DNA of 64,000 nucleotides from Tamarix chinensis (lineage: Eukaryota; Streptophyta; Magnoliopsida; Caryophyllales; Tamaricaceae). A model generated the notes under the pieces. The model saw only the letters and a program-made list of their open reading frames with translations. It searched no databases and was not told the origin of the DNA. The stretch spans positions 31,586,014-31,650,013 of the forward strand of contig CM060177.1 in the NCBI GenBank assembly GCA_030549775.1. The letters run 5' to 3'. Both the position numbers and the translations under genes were made by a program. Shown one piece after another: positions 22,141 to 34,885 of this stretch. Position 1 is the stretch's first letter. The number at the start of each line of letters is the position of its first letter.

Positions 22141-22281
22141 ATGGTTTAGGGTTAGGTTTTAAGGTGTCGGATTTGGGGTTTATGGTTTTGGGTTTAGTGT
22201 TAATGTTTAGGGTTGGAGGTTAAGGGTTAAAGGTTTGGGGATAAGGATTTAGGGCTTAGGGCTTAGAGGGTGTGGGGATTA
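22141..22281. repeat. Degenerate telomere-like repeat (TTTAGGG-type)
   Basis: Runs of TTTAGGG, TTAGGG, GGTTTAGGG and near variants on the plus strand, abutting the Cassandra-like LTR at 22282. Too degenerate for a true telomere. A second such tract is at 45668-45830. Confidence 0.7.
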
Positions 22282-22548
22282 TGTAATATCCCCAAATTGA
22301 GCGGAATGTTATAAGAATTGATCTAACAACTTATATCAATATGGTATGCCATCCTTTCAGTGATTCCATCCTAAGAACTCCACACTTAAGCATGGTGGTT
22401 GTGGAACAATTTTTAGGATGTGCGACCCTCTTGGGAAGTTTATGAATTTTTCTAAAAATATCTCGAGAAGCACATGAGTGAGGAAAAAACTCATTGAAAG
22501 GACTCATGTTAATATAAGAGGTCAGTTGATCAATATGAAAGCGCTCTA
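22282..22548 (+). mobile_element. Cassandra-like TRIM LTR carrying a 5S rRNA-derived core (copy 1)
   Basis: Starts TGTAATATCCCCAAATTGAG. At about 22341-22440 it contains a degenerate 5S rRNA 3' half: CTAAGAACTCCACACTTAAG, then AGGATGTGCGACCCTCTTGG (the 5S gene has AGAACTCCGCAGTTAAGC and GGATGGGTGACCTCCTGGGA). Carrying 5S sequence, including the RNA polymerase III promoter region, is the hallmark of Cassandra terminal-repeat retrotransposons in miniature. The right end is lost to the LTR starting at 22549. No coding capacity is expected. Confidence 0.78.
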
Positions 22549-23979
22549 TGTAATACCCCCAAAATTCACTCTTGAAAAATTTTGTTTAGTGGAATAATGT
22601 GGAAGCTAAAATAGAAAATGGGGAATACTACCACCACACTTAACACAAGATATATGTCCACCATCTATCTTATACTAGATACAAATCTAAAATATGTCAA
22701 ATAAAAATTCAAACAATATCTATACCATGAGGATAAAATCTCACAGTGAGATATCTAATGATAGATGGCAAGTGAAAGATTTCACTGAACAAAATCATCG
22801 CTGATCAAATCAGTAGAAAACTTATGAAATAACCCTGGATTTTAAAAGCTTAGCAAAGTAATGGGAAAATTAAAATTCAATTACAACACCCTTTAAATTT
22901 TAATACAACACTTGAAAATTTTCCAAAAGTACATACAAGTAAATAAAGATAAATTCTTGAGAGATAAAACTTCGGGTTTCCTACTCTCTCAAAGCCTAAG
23001 TCTTCAACCCATCAATAACCATCAATCTCAAACCTGCATAAGAGATCTGCTTCCCACCATTAGTAGATTGTTGCATGACCCATTCAACCAAGGTAGTATC
23101 AGTATGGGTCCAGTACTGAGTAAATCACAACTACCTAACTCATGAAAGGAAATATAACACACATACTGTAACACCCCCCTAAAATTTTGAACTAGAAAGT
23201 TTCATTTTTAAGACAATGCAGAAGCAATTTGAAAAGTAAAACCGGAGAATGTTACTGCCACATCAACCATGAGAAAGGTGTGATCATTGCCTAACTCATG
23301 CCTAATGTAAGGCTAAACAGAACAAGGAAACAGAGAATGCATGATTGTAACAATAATGTGACACTACAAGGAATAAAGACTGGAATAATGTGTATAGATG
23401 GAATGAAATTGATAATTTTACAAAATCAAATACAAGAATCTGAGTCAAGAGTTTAAATAACTAAAAATAAAAAAAGTTCCCAACGTAGTGGACAAACTAC
23501 TAATAATTGGTTAGCTTAACTCTCAGGCATAGTCATAAACTTCTAACTCTAAGAAATGGCCCGCTAATGGCCCACATCATCACCCTCAACGTACTTTAGC
23601 TGAGAGTCATAACCCTACAAATCATTATCTGCTCCCCGGACCAGAAGTCGGATCATTATAGTGATCACACAAGTATAGTATCAGTACGGTGAAATACTGG
23701 TAAAACATATGGAAGGCTCATGCAGCTCATTAAGGTCATACAGTGGCATGATATTCTATTTACTAAAAAGGTAATATACAAGAATAGTGATAAAATTTGA
23801 GTCAACATCCACCTTACTTAGACACTAGGGGACATACGCTCAATTTTGAGTCTGCCTCACCTACCACACTAGCACTAGAGCCAAGGGGTACAAAATATAA
23901 TCAAACCCTAAGTAGGCATACTAGGAAGGCCTCTACGATTCATGATCAAAATTCTACATATCAACCAATTAGGTGTTTT

Positions 23980-24190
23980 AAGTGTGACACCAAACACCAG
24001 CCAAGGCATACAAGCCACCAAATTGGGCGTTTAAAGATAACGCCAAACTCACACAAGGCATTAAAGCTACCAAATGGGTGTTTAAAGATGAAACTAAACT
24101 CATCATATCGATTGGGTGTTTAAGGGTAACACTATACACCTCATACCAATTGGGTGTTTAAGGATAACACCAAACTCAACTAAAAGTAAG
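23980..24190. repeat. Tandem ~40-60-bp units with TTGGGTGTTTAAGGATAACACC
   Basis: Four to five degenerate copies of a unit containing (T)TGGGTGTTTAA(A/G)GATAACACCAAACTCA. Lies in the upstream half of the solo LTR. Confidence 0.7.
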
Positions 24191-24339
24191 TCTCAAATAC
24201 CATCATATGGGTTCATATTTACTTAAATCAATCATGATTGAAATCATAATTAAAATGTTGTAAATACATGGAAGAATCAACATAAAAGGCCAAGAGAAAC
24301 ACAACAAATCATAACAAAACAAGTAGTTTCTACCTAGAC

Positions 24340-24785
24340 TATTCGATTGGTCCTCAAACCAGCCGACTGATTTGGTTGTATCAGACTTGGACTAAAACAA
24401 AAATTAGAGCACCAGTTGACTGGTTGGCCTTGCTGATTGACTGTTCATGAGAATCGGTCGATTGGTTTGATCTAACTAGTCGATGGGTTTAATTAGAGAC
24501 CAAACCATTCTAGTCTGCGAAAAAACCGATCAACTGGTCATAGCCACTAATCGATTGGTTTGGTCCAACAGGTTGATGGGTCTAAGCAGAGACCAAACTA
24601 CCTTGGCCTACAGGGACACCAATCAATGGATTTAACTAACCAATTAACTATTCATCAAAATCACTCGGCTGCTTTACCAAACCAATCGACTATTTTTGTG
24701 ACCAATCGATTGAAAACTCCAAACCATTCGACTGATTGCAACACTAGTCAAATGGTTCGAGGAATCGATTGACTGGTCTAGGTAA
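24340..24785. repeat. Cluster of palindromic AACCAATCGATTGGTT/CCAGTCGACTGG motifs
   Basis: More than ten copies of an 11-16-bp self-complementary motif centred on TCGA, with variants, at irregular spacing. Isolated copies recur at about 26000-26100 in the same LTR. Reads the same on both strands. Confidence 0.75.
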
Positions 24786-27586
24786 AATATAACCCATACT
24801 TGCAAAACATGCACCAAAATTTACCACACTTTACCATATTAACCCTAGAATGCTTTTATGTCATAACACACATAAAAATACACGCTTCACTCATAGAATC
24901 ACATGGACACATGGTGATATACACACTTAACCAAATCATGCTCAACTATCAATTTTATGCTTAAAAATCAGGAAACTCAACAATACTTAGAAAGAATTAT
25001 ACCACAAACTCATAACATGGAACACAATTAGATCATACTCATATAAACACCAACACAAGGAACCCCAATATACCACATAAACCTAATTATATTAAAGATA
25101 AGAATGCTTTACCTTGAAGTAATTCTTTTAGCACAAAACTCCTACTGGATGATCTATCTAGTAGAATTTTGATTCCTAAGAAAATTAAAGTAAAACCATT
25201 AAAAATCCTCTTCCAAAACTTCATTAAAACTAATAAAATTAGAAGAAGAAGAGAAACACAAAACACCACCTTTTGACTCAAAACATGGTATTAAAGAGAA
25301 GATGAAATCTCTAACTTTTCTCAACCTTAGTTCTCACTTTCTTAGGGAGAGCAAGAGAACATTAAAACCAAGATTGGAAGAAGATAAAAGAGCACAATGC
25401 ATGCACAATTCAAAGTAGAAAATTAAGGAGGATCTTTTTTTTTTCCTCAGCAGAAGGAAGAAGAGAGGAAAAATGGAAAAGTGTTTAACATTTAGCGAGA
25501 TTTTTACAAGAAGAAGGGAGAAGAGAGCAATAACACATGTGTGGAATGATGATAGATCAGTAGAATAAGAGGTATAGGAGCAAGTTGGTCGACATCCTCA
25601 AGAAAAAGAGGGATGAGATAGGTGAGATTGAGTGTGGGCAAGATAAGAAGTGAAGGATGACTTGATAGGGTGGTGAGGGGTTGAGTGCAGTTAGAGATGG
25701 GTATGCAAGTGGGTAGGAAAGTGAGGGGAGAGTGTATAAAGTCAAAAATTGCTGCCCCAACTGCTAGAAGAGAGAATGAGAGGTGAGGGAAAAGGAGAAG
25801 GGAGGCTTGCCTCCAATAGTGGCTTTTTGGAAAACTTTTGCTAATTAAAATCAAGTAATGGTATAATTAATATGAAAATAATACCAGAACACTAAAACAT
25901 GCTTATTAGTATAATTGAACTCAAATAAGAAGTTTTTATAATCATTAGAGAGAAATTCAAATAAAAATAAGAAATGGATATGAAATTGAAGGTAAACCAA
26001 TTGATCAGTTTCGGAAAATCAATCGAATGGTTTATCGAGAACAAGAACATAAATTTCCTCAGCTCACTAGTTGATCGATTATATAAACCAGTCGACTGGT
26101 ACGCCTAAAATTCACATTTTTGTTATAATTTCAAGCTCAATTCAAAACCAAAACTCATTTATTTTATATCAATATAATTCTAAATACAATTTGAAGGATT
26201 TTAGGATGGGGTATTACACATACAAGATGGTAATCTTTAGCTTATAGTACTCATGCTTAATTATATATGTGATACAAAACCATTTCACTCAAAACTACTC
26301 ATATGATTTCATAAAGTATATAGTACGTTATTAATTGCCCACTAATAAATATTTAGTAAATTCATACATAAAATGACAAGAGCGAGACACATATGTGATA
26401 GCTAAAGTAAAGCATGCTTATATGAAATATTTCAGTTATAATTATCGATAGTACATGTGGTAGTAGTAGAGAACATATGAGATATGTGCTGACATACGAT
26501 AAAATATGGGATCAAGGGCTCATGCTTATAAATACATGACTAGATATGGTAACACATAAGGTATGGGTATATAAAAAATTATGAACGCATGTTGTGTAAT
26601 AAAACTACTCTATAAGATGGCATTCTGCACATAAGGCCCACACACGATTCAAATAATCAATTATGTGATAACTAGGTAAGGATAGGTGTCACATGGTAGC
26701 ACGATTGTAGAAAGATAAATAAGTGACAATCTTAGGATAATGAAATATAAGGTCCATGAATGAACGAGAATAATAAATTATTATGTTTCATTATCGTGAT
26801 CACAACCATTTGATTAAATTACCTTGAGGATGGAAACTCAAAGAAATTGTAACAAGTAATCTAGTACTCAAATATCACTAACCCCATCTGGCCTACCCAA
26901 AAACGTAACTAGACCACTAATAAATAGGACACCTAATCACTTAAGTATGCATATCTCTTATAGGGCTGAAATATATCGAGACACCTATAAAGTAGAAGAG
27001 GGCCTCTTCGGACCTCGTAAGGCACATAGGACCATAGAATAGAAAAATATCAGAATGATACTAAGTGAATACCAAACCTAACTTGGATAGCTATCCTGAG
27101 TGGTATAAGTCCCAACTGAAGATCTTTTACTTTAAGTGATTAATGTTTTATTTCAAGATTTGACTAAGTATAAACAAAGATTTGACTAAGTATAAACCAG
27201 ACCCACATAACAACACTTAAATCATTTCCATCAACACAATGAGTTTCCATTATTATATTCATTCTAAGTGGCATAAAAACCGATCAATTTCAAGGGGCGT
27301 TAAGCCAACCAATCCAAGTGGCATTAAAGCCGATCAATTTCAAGAGGCATTAAAGCTGATCAATCCATGTGTCATTAAAGCCGAATAATTCCATGGCATA
27401 AAAATATAGCATAAGATATCATATAATTTCAATCCATACTCAACTAATGATATAGTTTTATAAGCCGATTACAATGTAAACACACCATAACCTACTCTAA
27501 AATCACCAAACATTTTATAATTAGATGAATGTGTTATCAGACCAATAACATATGGTAATTAGGATTTGAAGAAATGGGATATTACA

Positions 27587-27870
27587 TTAATACCCCCTTA
27601 AAACATACTTCATCCCTAAAGTCAAGGGATCAAAAGATTGGAAAGAGTAAAGGTGAACAACCTGAAGTGAGCTGCATAAGGGGTACTATTCCCTTAAACG
27701 ATGGTTAATCTAAGAACAAACCTTCAACAAAAAGCTCTGAGTGCCACTCCTTCATGTATCTCTCCGTCTCCCATGTGGCTTCCTCAGCTTTATGGAGACT
27801 CCAAAGAACCTTCACAAGTAAAATCTTAAGTGTTGATACGACCACATAAGGGCTACCTTAGAGAGCTTTC
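27587..27870 (-). pseudogene. C-terminal scrap of a Ty3/gypsy chromovirus polyprotein
   Basis: The minus strand reads LKILLVKVLWSLHKAEEATW, then ETERYMKEWHSELF, matching the region after integrase in chromoviruses (VKVLWRNH.VEEATWE.E..M....P.LF). Further on, LDFRDEVCFKGV near the LTR matches the usual end before the 3' LTR. The upstream side is cut at about 27870 by a Cassandra-like fragment. Confidence 0.72.
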
Positions 27871-27874
27871 AGAT

Positions 27875-27965
27875 TAATTAGCTGACCTCATAGATTAACA
27901 TGAGTATTTTCAGATAGCTTTATACTCACTCATGTGCTTCTCGAGATATTTATAGAAAATTTATG
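27875..27965 (-). mobile_element. Truncated Cassandra-like LTR fragment
   Basis: GCTGACCTCATAGATTAACA to TCACTCATGTGCTTCTCGAG is the reverse complement of 22445-22535 in the first Cassandra-like LTR, with changes. The 5S-derived core is missing here. Confidence 0.6.
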
Positions 27966-30900
27966 CGGTTAACATGTTCAGCTAATTATGAAATATTTGG
28001 TGATTTTAGAATATGTTTTAATGTGTCTAAATTGTAACTAATTTAGAAAACTGTATCTGTGGTTGAGTATGGATTGAAATTGTATGATACCTTATGCTAT
28101 ATTTTTATTCCATGGAATTATTTGGCTCTAATGCCACCTAAAATTATTTTTCTTTAATGCCACTTGAATTAGATCAACTTTAATGCCATTTGGAATCGAT
28201 CGGCTTTAATGCCACTTGGATTGGATTGACTTTAATGTCACTTGAAATTGACCACCTTTAATACCACTTGGAATAGATATAATAATAGAAATTCATTGTG
28301 TTGATGGAAGTGATTTAAGTGCCATTACATGGGCCTAATTTATGATTGGTTAAATCTTTAAATAAAACATTAATCACTTAAAGTAAAAGATTTTGAGTCA
28401 GGAATTATATCACTCGGGGTAGCTATTCAAGTTAGGTTTGGTATTCTCTTGATATCATTCTGGTGTTTCTCTCTTCTATGATCTCAGGTGCCTTACGAGG
28501 TTCGGAGAGGCCCTCTTCTACTTTATAGGTGTCTCGATATATTTCAACCCTATTGGGGGTATACATACTCAAGTGATTAGGTATCCTATTTGTTGGTGGT
28601 ATAGTTATATTTCTGGATGAATCAGCTAGGGCTAGTACTGTTCAAGTACTAGATTAGTTGTTATAATTTCTTTGGGTCTTCGTGTAACACCCCTAATATT
28701 ACTACTTAATTTTTTTAAAAGCATTAATTAAAAAAATAATGGGTGTTAACGCGACACTCAGTATAAGTTTGGTATACTCTACTGTTCTTATACTAAGTGC
28801 TAAGGCTAAATTGTTACTTTACTTAAATAACATTTATAACAAAGAAAGTTAGCAATTTCATTACATATTACATTGTTCTAATAAATACAAAAAGATCAGG
28901 TAAATAGTTGAAATATAATAAAAGGAAAACAGTAAGGGACTTAAGAGTCCATGAAATATTTAGATCAAAAGGTGACGGGGCAAACACCAGATACTCCTAA
29001 CTCTTAACCCTCTACTAGAAGCCATCAAGCCGAACCCTCAAAGTATTCTTGTAGGGTCATCACTACCTATTGAATAGGCAGGGGACCATAAAATAGAACT
29101 TGTCAATACTACAATACTAAATAACCTTTTATACAAAAATAATATGAGAAACAAGCATGAAACAAGTAAAAGGCATACAACTAACATAGTGTAAGACATT
29201 TAAATATACATATGATGATTGATACAAATTAATCATTTATATAATCAAATGTCATCAAAGCCATACACTACTCATATTTGTTCATCTAGAACAATTGAAA
29301 GCTTACCAAACAAACATACTAGGGATTCTTTCTAAAGTATGATTAGGAACAACCCTACCTAATAACCATAAAGGCATCATGCTAACATATGGGATAAACA
29401 TTGAAACGTACACGAGATGATCACAATATGATAGTCATGATAGGTAAACAATAATCACCGCACTACATACTATTCATGTGTTTTCATTTAGAACATAATA
29501 ACACTTATCAACCAAGCATCCAAAGATGCCCTCTAAAGTAATAAATAGGACCAAACTCCAACACAACAACCATAACCTTCACAGCATAACTCACATCTCA
29601 ACATCGATCCCAACAAAGTCCACAACAATATAGGTAAGACTTAGAGGTACAATAACAACTACTAGTAGGCACAAAGGCTGCCACTAAAACTACATGTAGA
29701 CACAAAAGGTTGCTACCAAAACCACAGGTAGGTACAAAGGCTACTGCCGACCAATCTAATAATCCAATAATAATCATTCCAATCAAATCATGTCATTTTC
29801 ATTTTTATTTACTTAAGGGGATAAAATAACAACCCAGAGATATAAAAGTACATCAGTCATACCGATGCCCAAGGCATTACGATACCCCCCCAACCATCCA
29901 ACCCAGAGGCATAACAACACTCTGTTTATACTAGCGTACAAGGCTACACAGTGCCCTACACACCTAGGACACCTAATCCTTATGTATCGATACCCCATTT
30001 AGAGATTGTAGGTCATCTATAGAGTAGACTAGGGCCTTATTGGGGCATGACCGTCACACCAGTGAAACCAACAAACTGAGGGCTCCTACCTCATCTCTAG
30101 GGTAGCTACCCTAGAGAGAAACCATTCCCAAACTCGAGATCTTTCACTTTAAGTATTAGTATTTTATAAGGTGACCATGGAAAACACATATTGCATAATT
30201 ATTCCCATTTCCACAACTATCCATTTTTCCTTTCATTTTGAATTATATTGATACAACCATACACATGATCATTACTAAGGCCAATCATAAAAATATAATA
30301 ACGTTATATTAGGCTCAATTATTCACATTCGAGCGCATTATGTCCAAAATGACCAAATTACCCTTGAGACCCATAATTATTAGATTATCATACATTTTAA
30401 ATACTAAATCCATTTTATTTCTTAATTTTTCACGAATAGGCTAAAATAGAATAACTTAATTATTTATTATGCAATTTAAATTATCAGATATGTTAAATGA
30501 CCATTTTTTCCTTACACGTGTTTTTGCATATAAAACCCTATCATACATTTTTAAAACGTCCAAAATACATGATCGTATAATCAACAACAAATAATACATA
30601 TTAGACATGGATATACTGAAAATGACTAAATTGCCCCTAGGGCACACATCCATAATTATTATTCCATGATTATATCTAAGCATGTTCACCCTATTATTTT
30701 ATATACACATATCATAAAAAAAAATTTCCCGACAATAGAATCATTTAATCATGCTTTCGTACCTAAAATATTTTACATCAAATAACAAGCTCATTTTTTT
30801 TTATTTTTTTCATGATAACAATAATAATCACATAACTATAATGTAACAAATCATGCTTAATATATTTTATACACAAAAACCTTAACATGCTATCATGCAA

Positions 30901-31929
30901 TATTTATCATTTTAGTAGAGTATAATAGTTGCCTGAATTCTAGCAAAAATATAAAATAGTAGTATCCTACTAAAATATCGGATTCCGCTAATCAACTTAT
31001 GTGCCTAAAAATAATACCAAATTTACCAAATTAATATTTACCAACTAAAATAACAATTAAAATAATAAAATATTTATTTTTTAAAATTACTAAAATACCC
31101 TTACTTAATAATAATATGTACCAAAATTTACAAAACTAAAACATTTCACTCACGCTGCACATGCATTGTGAGGACTGTGCATGAACGGGGGAGGGAGAAT
31201 GCTGGTTAGTTGGAGGGTAAGGTAGGGAGAGATGGCAGCAGGAGTGGAGACTGGTGGTGGTTGGTGGTGGATGGTGGATGGTGGTGAGTTGGTGGCTATG
31301 TAGTGGTGATGTAGGGGCTGGGCACGATTGGTGGTGGTTGGGCTCAGTGTGGAAATGCAGAGGGAGAAAGGGAGGTTGTAGGCAGGCTGGACAATGCAAG
31401 AAGAGGAGAGTGGTGGTGGTGATACGTGTGCGTGGTGTTAGTGGTGAGGATGGTAATGAGAAGGGATGTAGGGGCTAGGCATAAGTGAGGGTGGTAGTAG
31501 TGTGTTTTGTTGCTGAGGTGTGTTGGCTGGTAGACGGCGGAGGGTGGGGAGGTGTTGGGAGTGGAAGGCATAGGAGGAGAGGAGCTAAGGTAGGGAGGGG
31601 CGATGGTGGAGAGGGTTGTAATACCCAAAAATTTTAAAACCTAAAAATTCAATAAATCATCCTCATTTGGGATAATTTAATTTTTAAATTTATTTAATTT
31701 AATTATTTTTTGGACTTTTGGGTGTATAAAAATGGATATGAATATTTAATAAATTAAAATAAATATTTTATTATGTTATCATACTCATTGTATTTAAATA
31801 ATTTTCCAAACCTATATTACCTTATTAAACTAATATATTAAATTTTAATAAATTAAATTATAAAATTAATTTATCTATCAAAAATATTAAATACCATTAT
31901 TCCAAAAATTATTTTTATTTTATTTTTTC

Positions 31930-33130
31930 CCTTTTCCTTTTTCCTTTTTCCTTTCTCCTTTTTCTTCTTTTTTCTTTTCCTCCTTTTTCCTTTTCTTCTT
32001 TTCTTCCTTTGGGTTGCTCGGCTTGCGGCGCCCCTCCTTGCGTGCTGGGCTGTGGCCCTCATTCTTTCTATCCTCATATCCCTCCCCCTTACGTCCGCTC
32101 GTGCAGCCCACCTCCCTTCTCCTTTCTTTCTCCCCTTTCTCCCCCCGGTTGGGCCAACCCAACCTTCTTTCTTTCCCTCTCCCTCGTGCGCACAGGGCCG
32201 ACCTGCTCTCTTCTTTCCTTTCCTCACCCGACCAACCTGCAACCCCTCCTCCCTTCTTCTTCTTCCCTTCTCCTTCCTTCTTCGACCGTCCTTTATGGCA
32301 GCCTGCTATAGCTGCTTGCAATCACCTGCCTCCCCCTACAACCTTACTCTCTCTCCCTCTCTCTTCCCTGTCCGTTTCCCTTCAATTTTCGAGCCAAACA
32401 TAACCCTCCCTCATGTGGCCTTCTCTTTCCTTTTCTTCTCTTCCCTCTCCCCACCACCCTTCACTCGTCGACTTACAACCCCCTGCCACCACCTAGTCGG
32501 CACCCCTACCTCCTCTCCTCTCCCTTTTTCTTTTTCTTCTTCTCCCTTGCCAATTTTCTTCCCCCAAGCTTCTTCCTTCCTTACCTGTCGAGCCCTCTTT
32601 CTCCCTTTTTTCCCTCTTCTCCTCCTCCCTTATTTTCACTTCGCCACCTCCAACCACCGCTGCTGCCGCTCAACCAACCACCACATCCACCTCCTGACAC
32701 CCCTTACTACCTCCTTGCACCACCAAGCCACCACCACACGCCCCTGCAGCCACCTTCCTTCTTCTTTCTTTTTCTTTCCCCCTTCTCAGCCTCTACCCTG
32801 CACCACTATTGTGAGCCACCGTTCCGCCTCTTTCGCTGCCTTCACAACTATCCATCAACTCCGTGGAACCTCCCCTACCATCACCCTTCCTCCTCTTAGC
32901 TGAAATTTCCCCTGTGGCTCCTCCCTTCTCCTCTTCTTTTCCCTTTCTTCTTCTCCTTTGCCATCCTTGCATCCACCTTTCCCATCCCTACATCCGCCTC
33001 CTTTGCCACCTTGAGCCACCAACCTTCGACCCCCGACCCCCGACCACCACCTACACCCCTACTCCCTCCTTACACCCAGCCAACACACTCACTCCCCTCC
33101 ACAAGTTCTTAACCCAACCCCAAAACCTGT
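31930..33130. other. CT-rich tract inside the third-level LTR
   Basis: A pyrimidine-rich, compositionally distinct block. Equivalent tracts occur at 59830-60770 and, reversed, at 31140-31616 plus 36242-36640. Long open frames here follow from the low T/A-stop density of CT-rich DNA, not from a gene. It probably corresponds to the transcribed leader part of these LTRs. Confidence 0.6.
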
Positions 33131-33839
33131 AACCGAACCAACCCCTTCTCTTCTCCCCACTTCTCCTCTTTGACACCCTTCTTCCTAAAATTTTATGCAT
33201 GTAGCTCACGCTACTCATATAGTGTAAGCCCTACCTTTTATTTTGAGCATTTTGGGTTAATTTTGAGGTATAACAATAATTAATATTACTATGTATTTAA
33301 TTAAGCTTTGAATAAGAATTTATTCTTTTGATTTCCAACTTCTAATATGCTAAAATTTGATATTATTTTTAGGTATTGATTTTTACTAATCAAAGCTCAA
33401 ACCTTTAACTAGGGTACCGATAAAATTTAATTATTGCTGAAAACAAGGTAACCATTATACCTTACTAAAATGTGTGGATATATGTATGCTAGCACATTAG
33501 GGTTTCTAATATGTTTATATGCATGATGTATGTTGTTAAGTATAATGTAATTAGTGACATATATTGGATGTTGAAAATAAAAGCATGTCAATTTATGTGT
33601 TATGTGTAGAAATAGTGTTTGAGGAAGGAGCCTTATTGTTAATGATAATGTAAATACATATGTATAATATGATAATGTTAATATGAGCCCTAGGGGGCAT
33701 TTTGGTTGTGCAAAAGGTTTGGCCTAAATAAATATGTGTGGTAGGTGCTAATGAGTATTAATGATAAATAGTACTAGTTGGTGGTGTTAGATGATGCATA
33801 TGGACCATGGATATTAATATCTTATGTGGTAAGGGTATT

Positions 33840-34885
33840 TTAGTAATTTTGGTATAATAAGGGAGAAGTGGTAATTTATAAGAGTAAAGGGGGTAAAATG
33901 TTAATTTATTAAGTGAGAAGTACAATTTGGTAATTTTAATAAATAAGAGGGGTAATTCGGTACTTTTAATAAGTAAGAGGGGCAATTCGGTAATTTTAAT
34001 AAGTAAGAAGGGCGGCTTGGTAATTTTAATAAGTGAGAAGGGCAATTTGGTAATTTTAATAAGTAAAAGGGGCAATTTAGTAATTATAATAAGTAAGAGG
34101 GGCAACTTGGTGATTTTAATAGCAAGAAGGGTAGGTTGGTAATTTCAATAAGTAAGAAGGGTAGTTTGGTAATTTAATAAAGAAGAAGGGCGAAATGGTA
34201 ATTTTTGTAAATAAGAGGGCAGTTTGGTAACTAAAAAAAAGGTAATTCGGTAGTTTTAATAACTAAGAAGGGCGACTAGATAATTTTAATAAGTGAGAAG
34301 GGAAATTTGGTAATGTTAATAAGTGAGAAGGGCAATTTGGTAATTGTAATAAGTAAGAGGGGCAACTTGGTGATTTTAATAAGCAAGAAGGGCATGTTGG
34401 TAATTTCAATAAGTAAGAAGGGCAGTTTGGTAATTTCATAAAGAAGAAGGGCAAAATGGTAATTCTAATAAGTGAGAAGGGCAATTTGGTAATTTTAATA
34501 AATAAGAGGGGCAATTCGGTACTTTTAATAAGTAAGAGGGACAATTCGATAATTTCAATAAGTAAGAAGGGTGGCTTGGTAATTTTAATAAGTGAGAAGG
34601 GCAATTTGGTAATTTTAATAAGTAAAAGGGGCAATTTAGTAATTGTAATAAGTAAGAGGGGCAACTTGGTGATTTTAATAAGCAAGAAGGGTAGGTTGGT
34701 AATTTCAATAAGTAATAAGGGTAGTTTGGTAATTTAATAAAGAAGAAGGGCGAAATGGTAATTTTTGTAAATAAGAGGGTAGTTTGGTAACTAACAAAAA
34801 GGTAATTCGGTAATTTTGAAAGGTAATTCAGTAATTCAGATAAGTGTGAAGGGTAATATTGTAAATTATTTGACAAAATGGAGAA
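33840..34885. repeat. ~30-bp minisatellite, about 35 units, with ~557-bp higher-order duplication
   Basis: The unit resembles GGCAATTTGGTAATTTTAAT plus AAGTAAGAGG. Variants are ordered: the block 33930-34256 recurs as 34487-34816, about 557 bp apart, including the distinctive GGTAACTAA(A/C)AAAAAGG junction. The period is a multiple of three, so both strands stay open and give false repeat proteins. Confidence 0.92.

Larger units (their letters stand above)
23162..26223. mobile_element. Solo LTR (3052 bp) with perfect 5-bp target duplication
   Basis: The element is 23167-26218, starting TGTAACACCCCCC and ending GATGGGGTATTACA, flanked by CATAC at 23162-23166 and 26219-26223. It interrupts the outer LTR: the sequence on either side joins to match about 37450-37530 in reverse. 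No coding domain, PBS or second LTR is inside, so it is a solo LTR or a large non-coding element. It carries repeat units near 23980-24190 and a cluster of palindromic CAGTCGACTGG/CAATCGATTGG motifs at 24340-24780. Confidence 0.85.
22549..27586 (-). mobile_element. Long LTR of a Ty3/gypsy chromovirus, interrupted by a solo LTR
   Basis: Ends TGTAATACCCCC (22549) and GGGATATTACA (27586). Removing the nested 23167-26218 insertion leaves about 2 kb. Its sequence matches the reverse complement of 27966-28682 joined to 37056-38100. Immediately right of it (27587-27870) lies the end of a gypsy polyprotein on the minus strand, so it would be the 3' LTR of a minus-strand element. It contains 5-6 copies of a ~33-bp unit with GGCATTAAAGCCGATCAA at about 27260-27410. 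Confidence 0.75.

Noticed and set aside
22141..22281. True telomere or chromosome end
   Set aside because: Repeats are degenerate and short, and sequence continues on both sides.
22341..22440. Functional 5S rRNA gene
   Set aside because: Only the 3' half is recognisable, with many substitutions, and it sits inside an LTR-like unit seen again at 45377-45666.
32052..32903. 283-codon open frame on plus, rich in Ser, Pro, Phe and Leu
   Set aside because: Lies in the CT-rich tract of a solo LTR; composition alone keeps frames open, all frames look alike, and no domain is recognisable.
33758..34876. Long open frames on both strands encoding 10-residue repeats (LPLLLIKITK and NLVILISKRG types)
   Set aside because: By-product of a 30-bp minisatellite whose period is a multiple of three.
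33840..34885. CRISPR-like regular repeats
   Set aside because: The array has no unique spacers, units are contiguous and diverged, and the DNA is plant nuclear.
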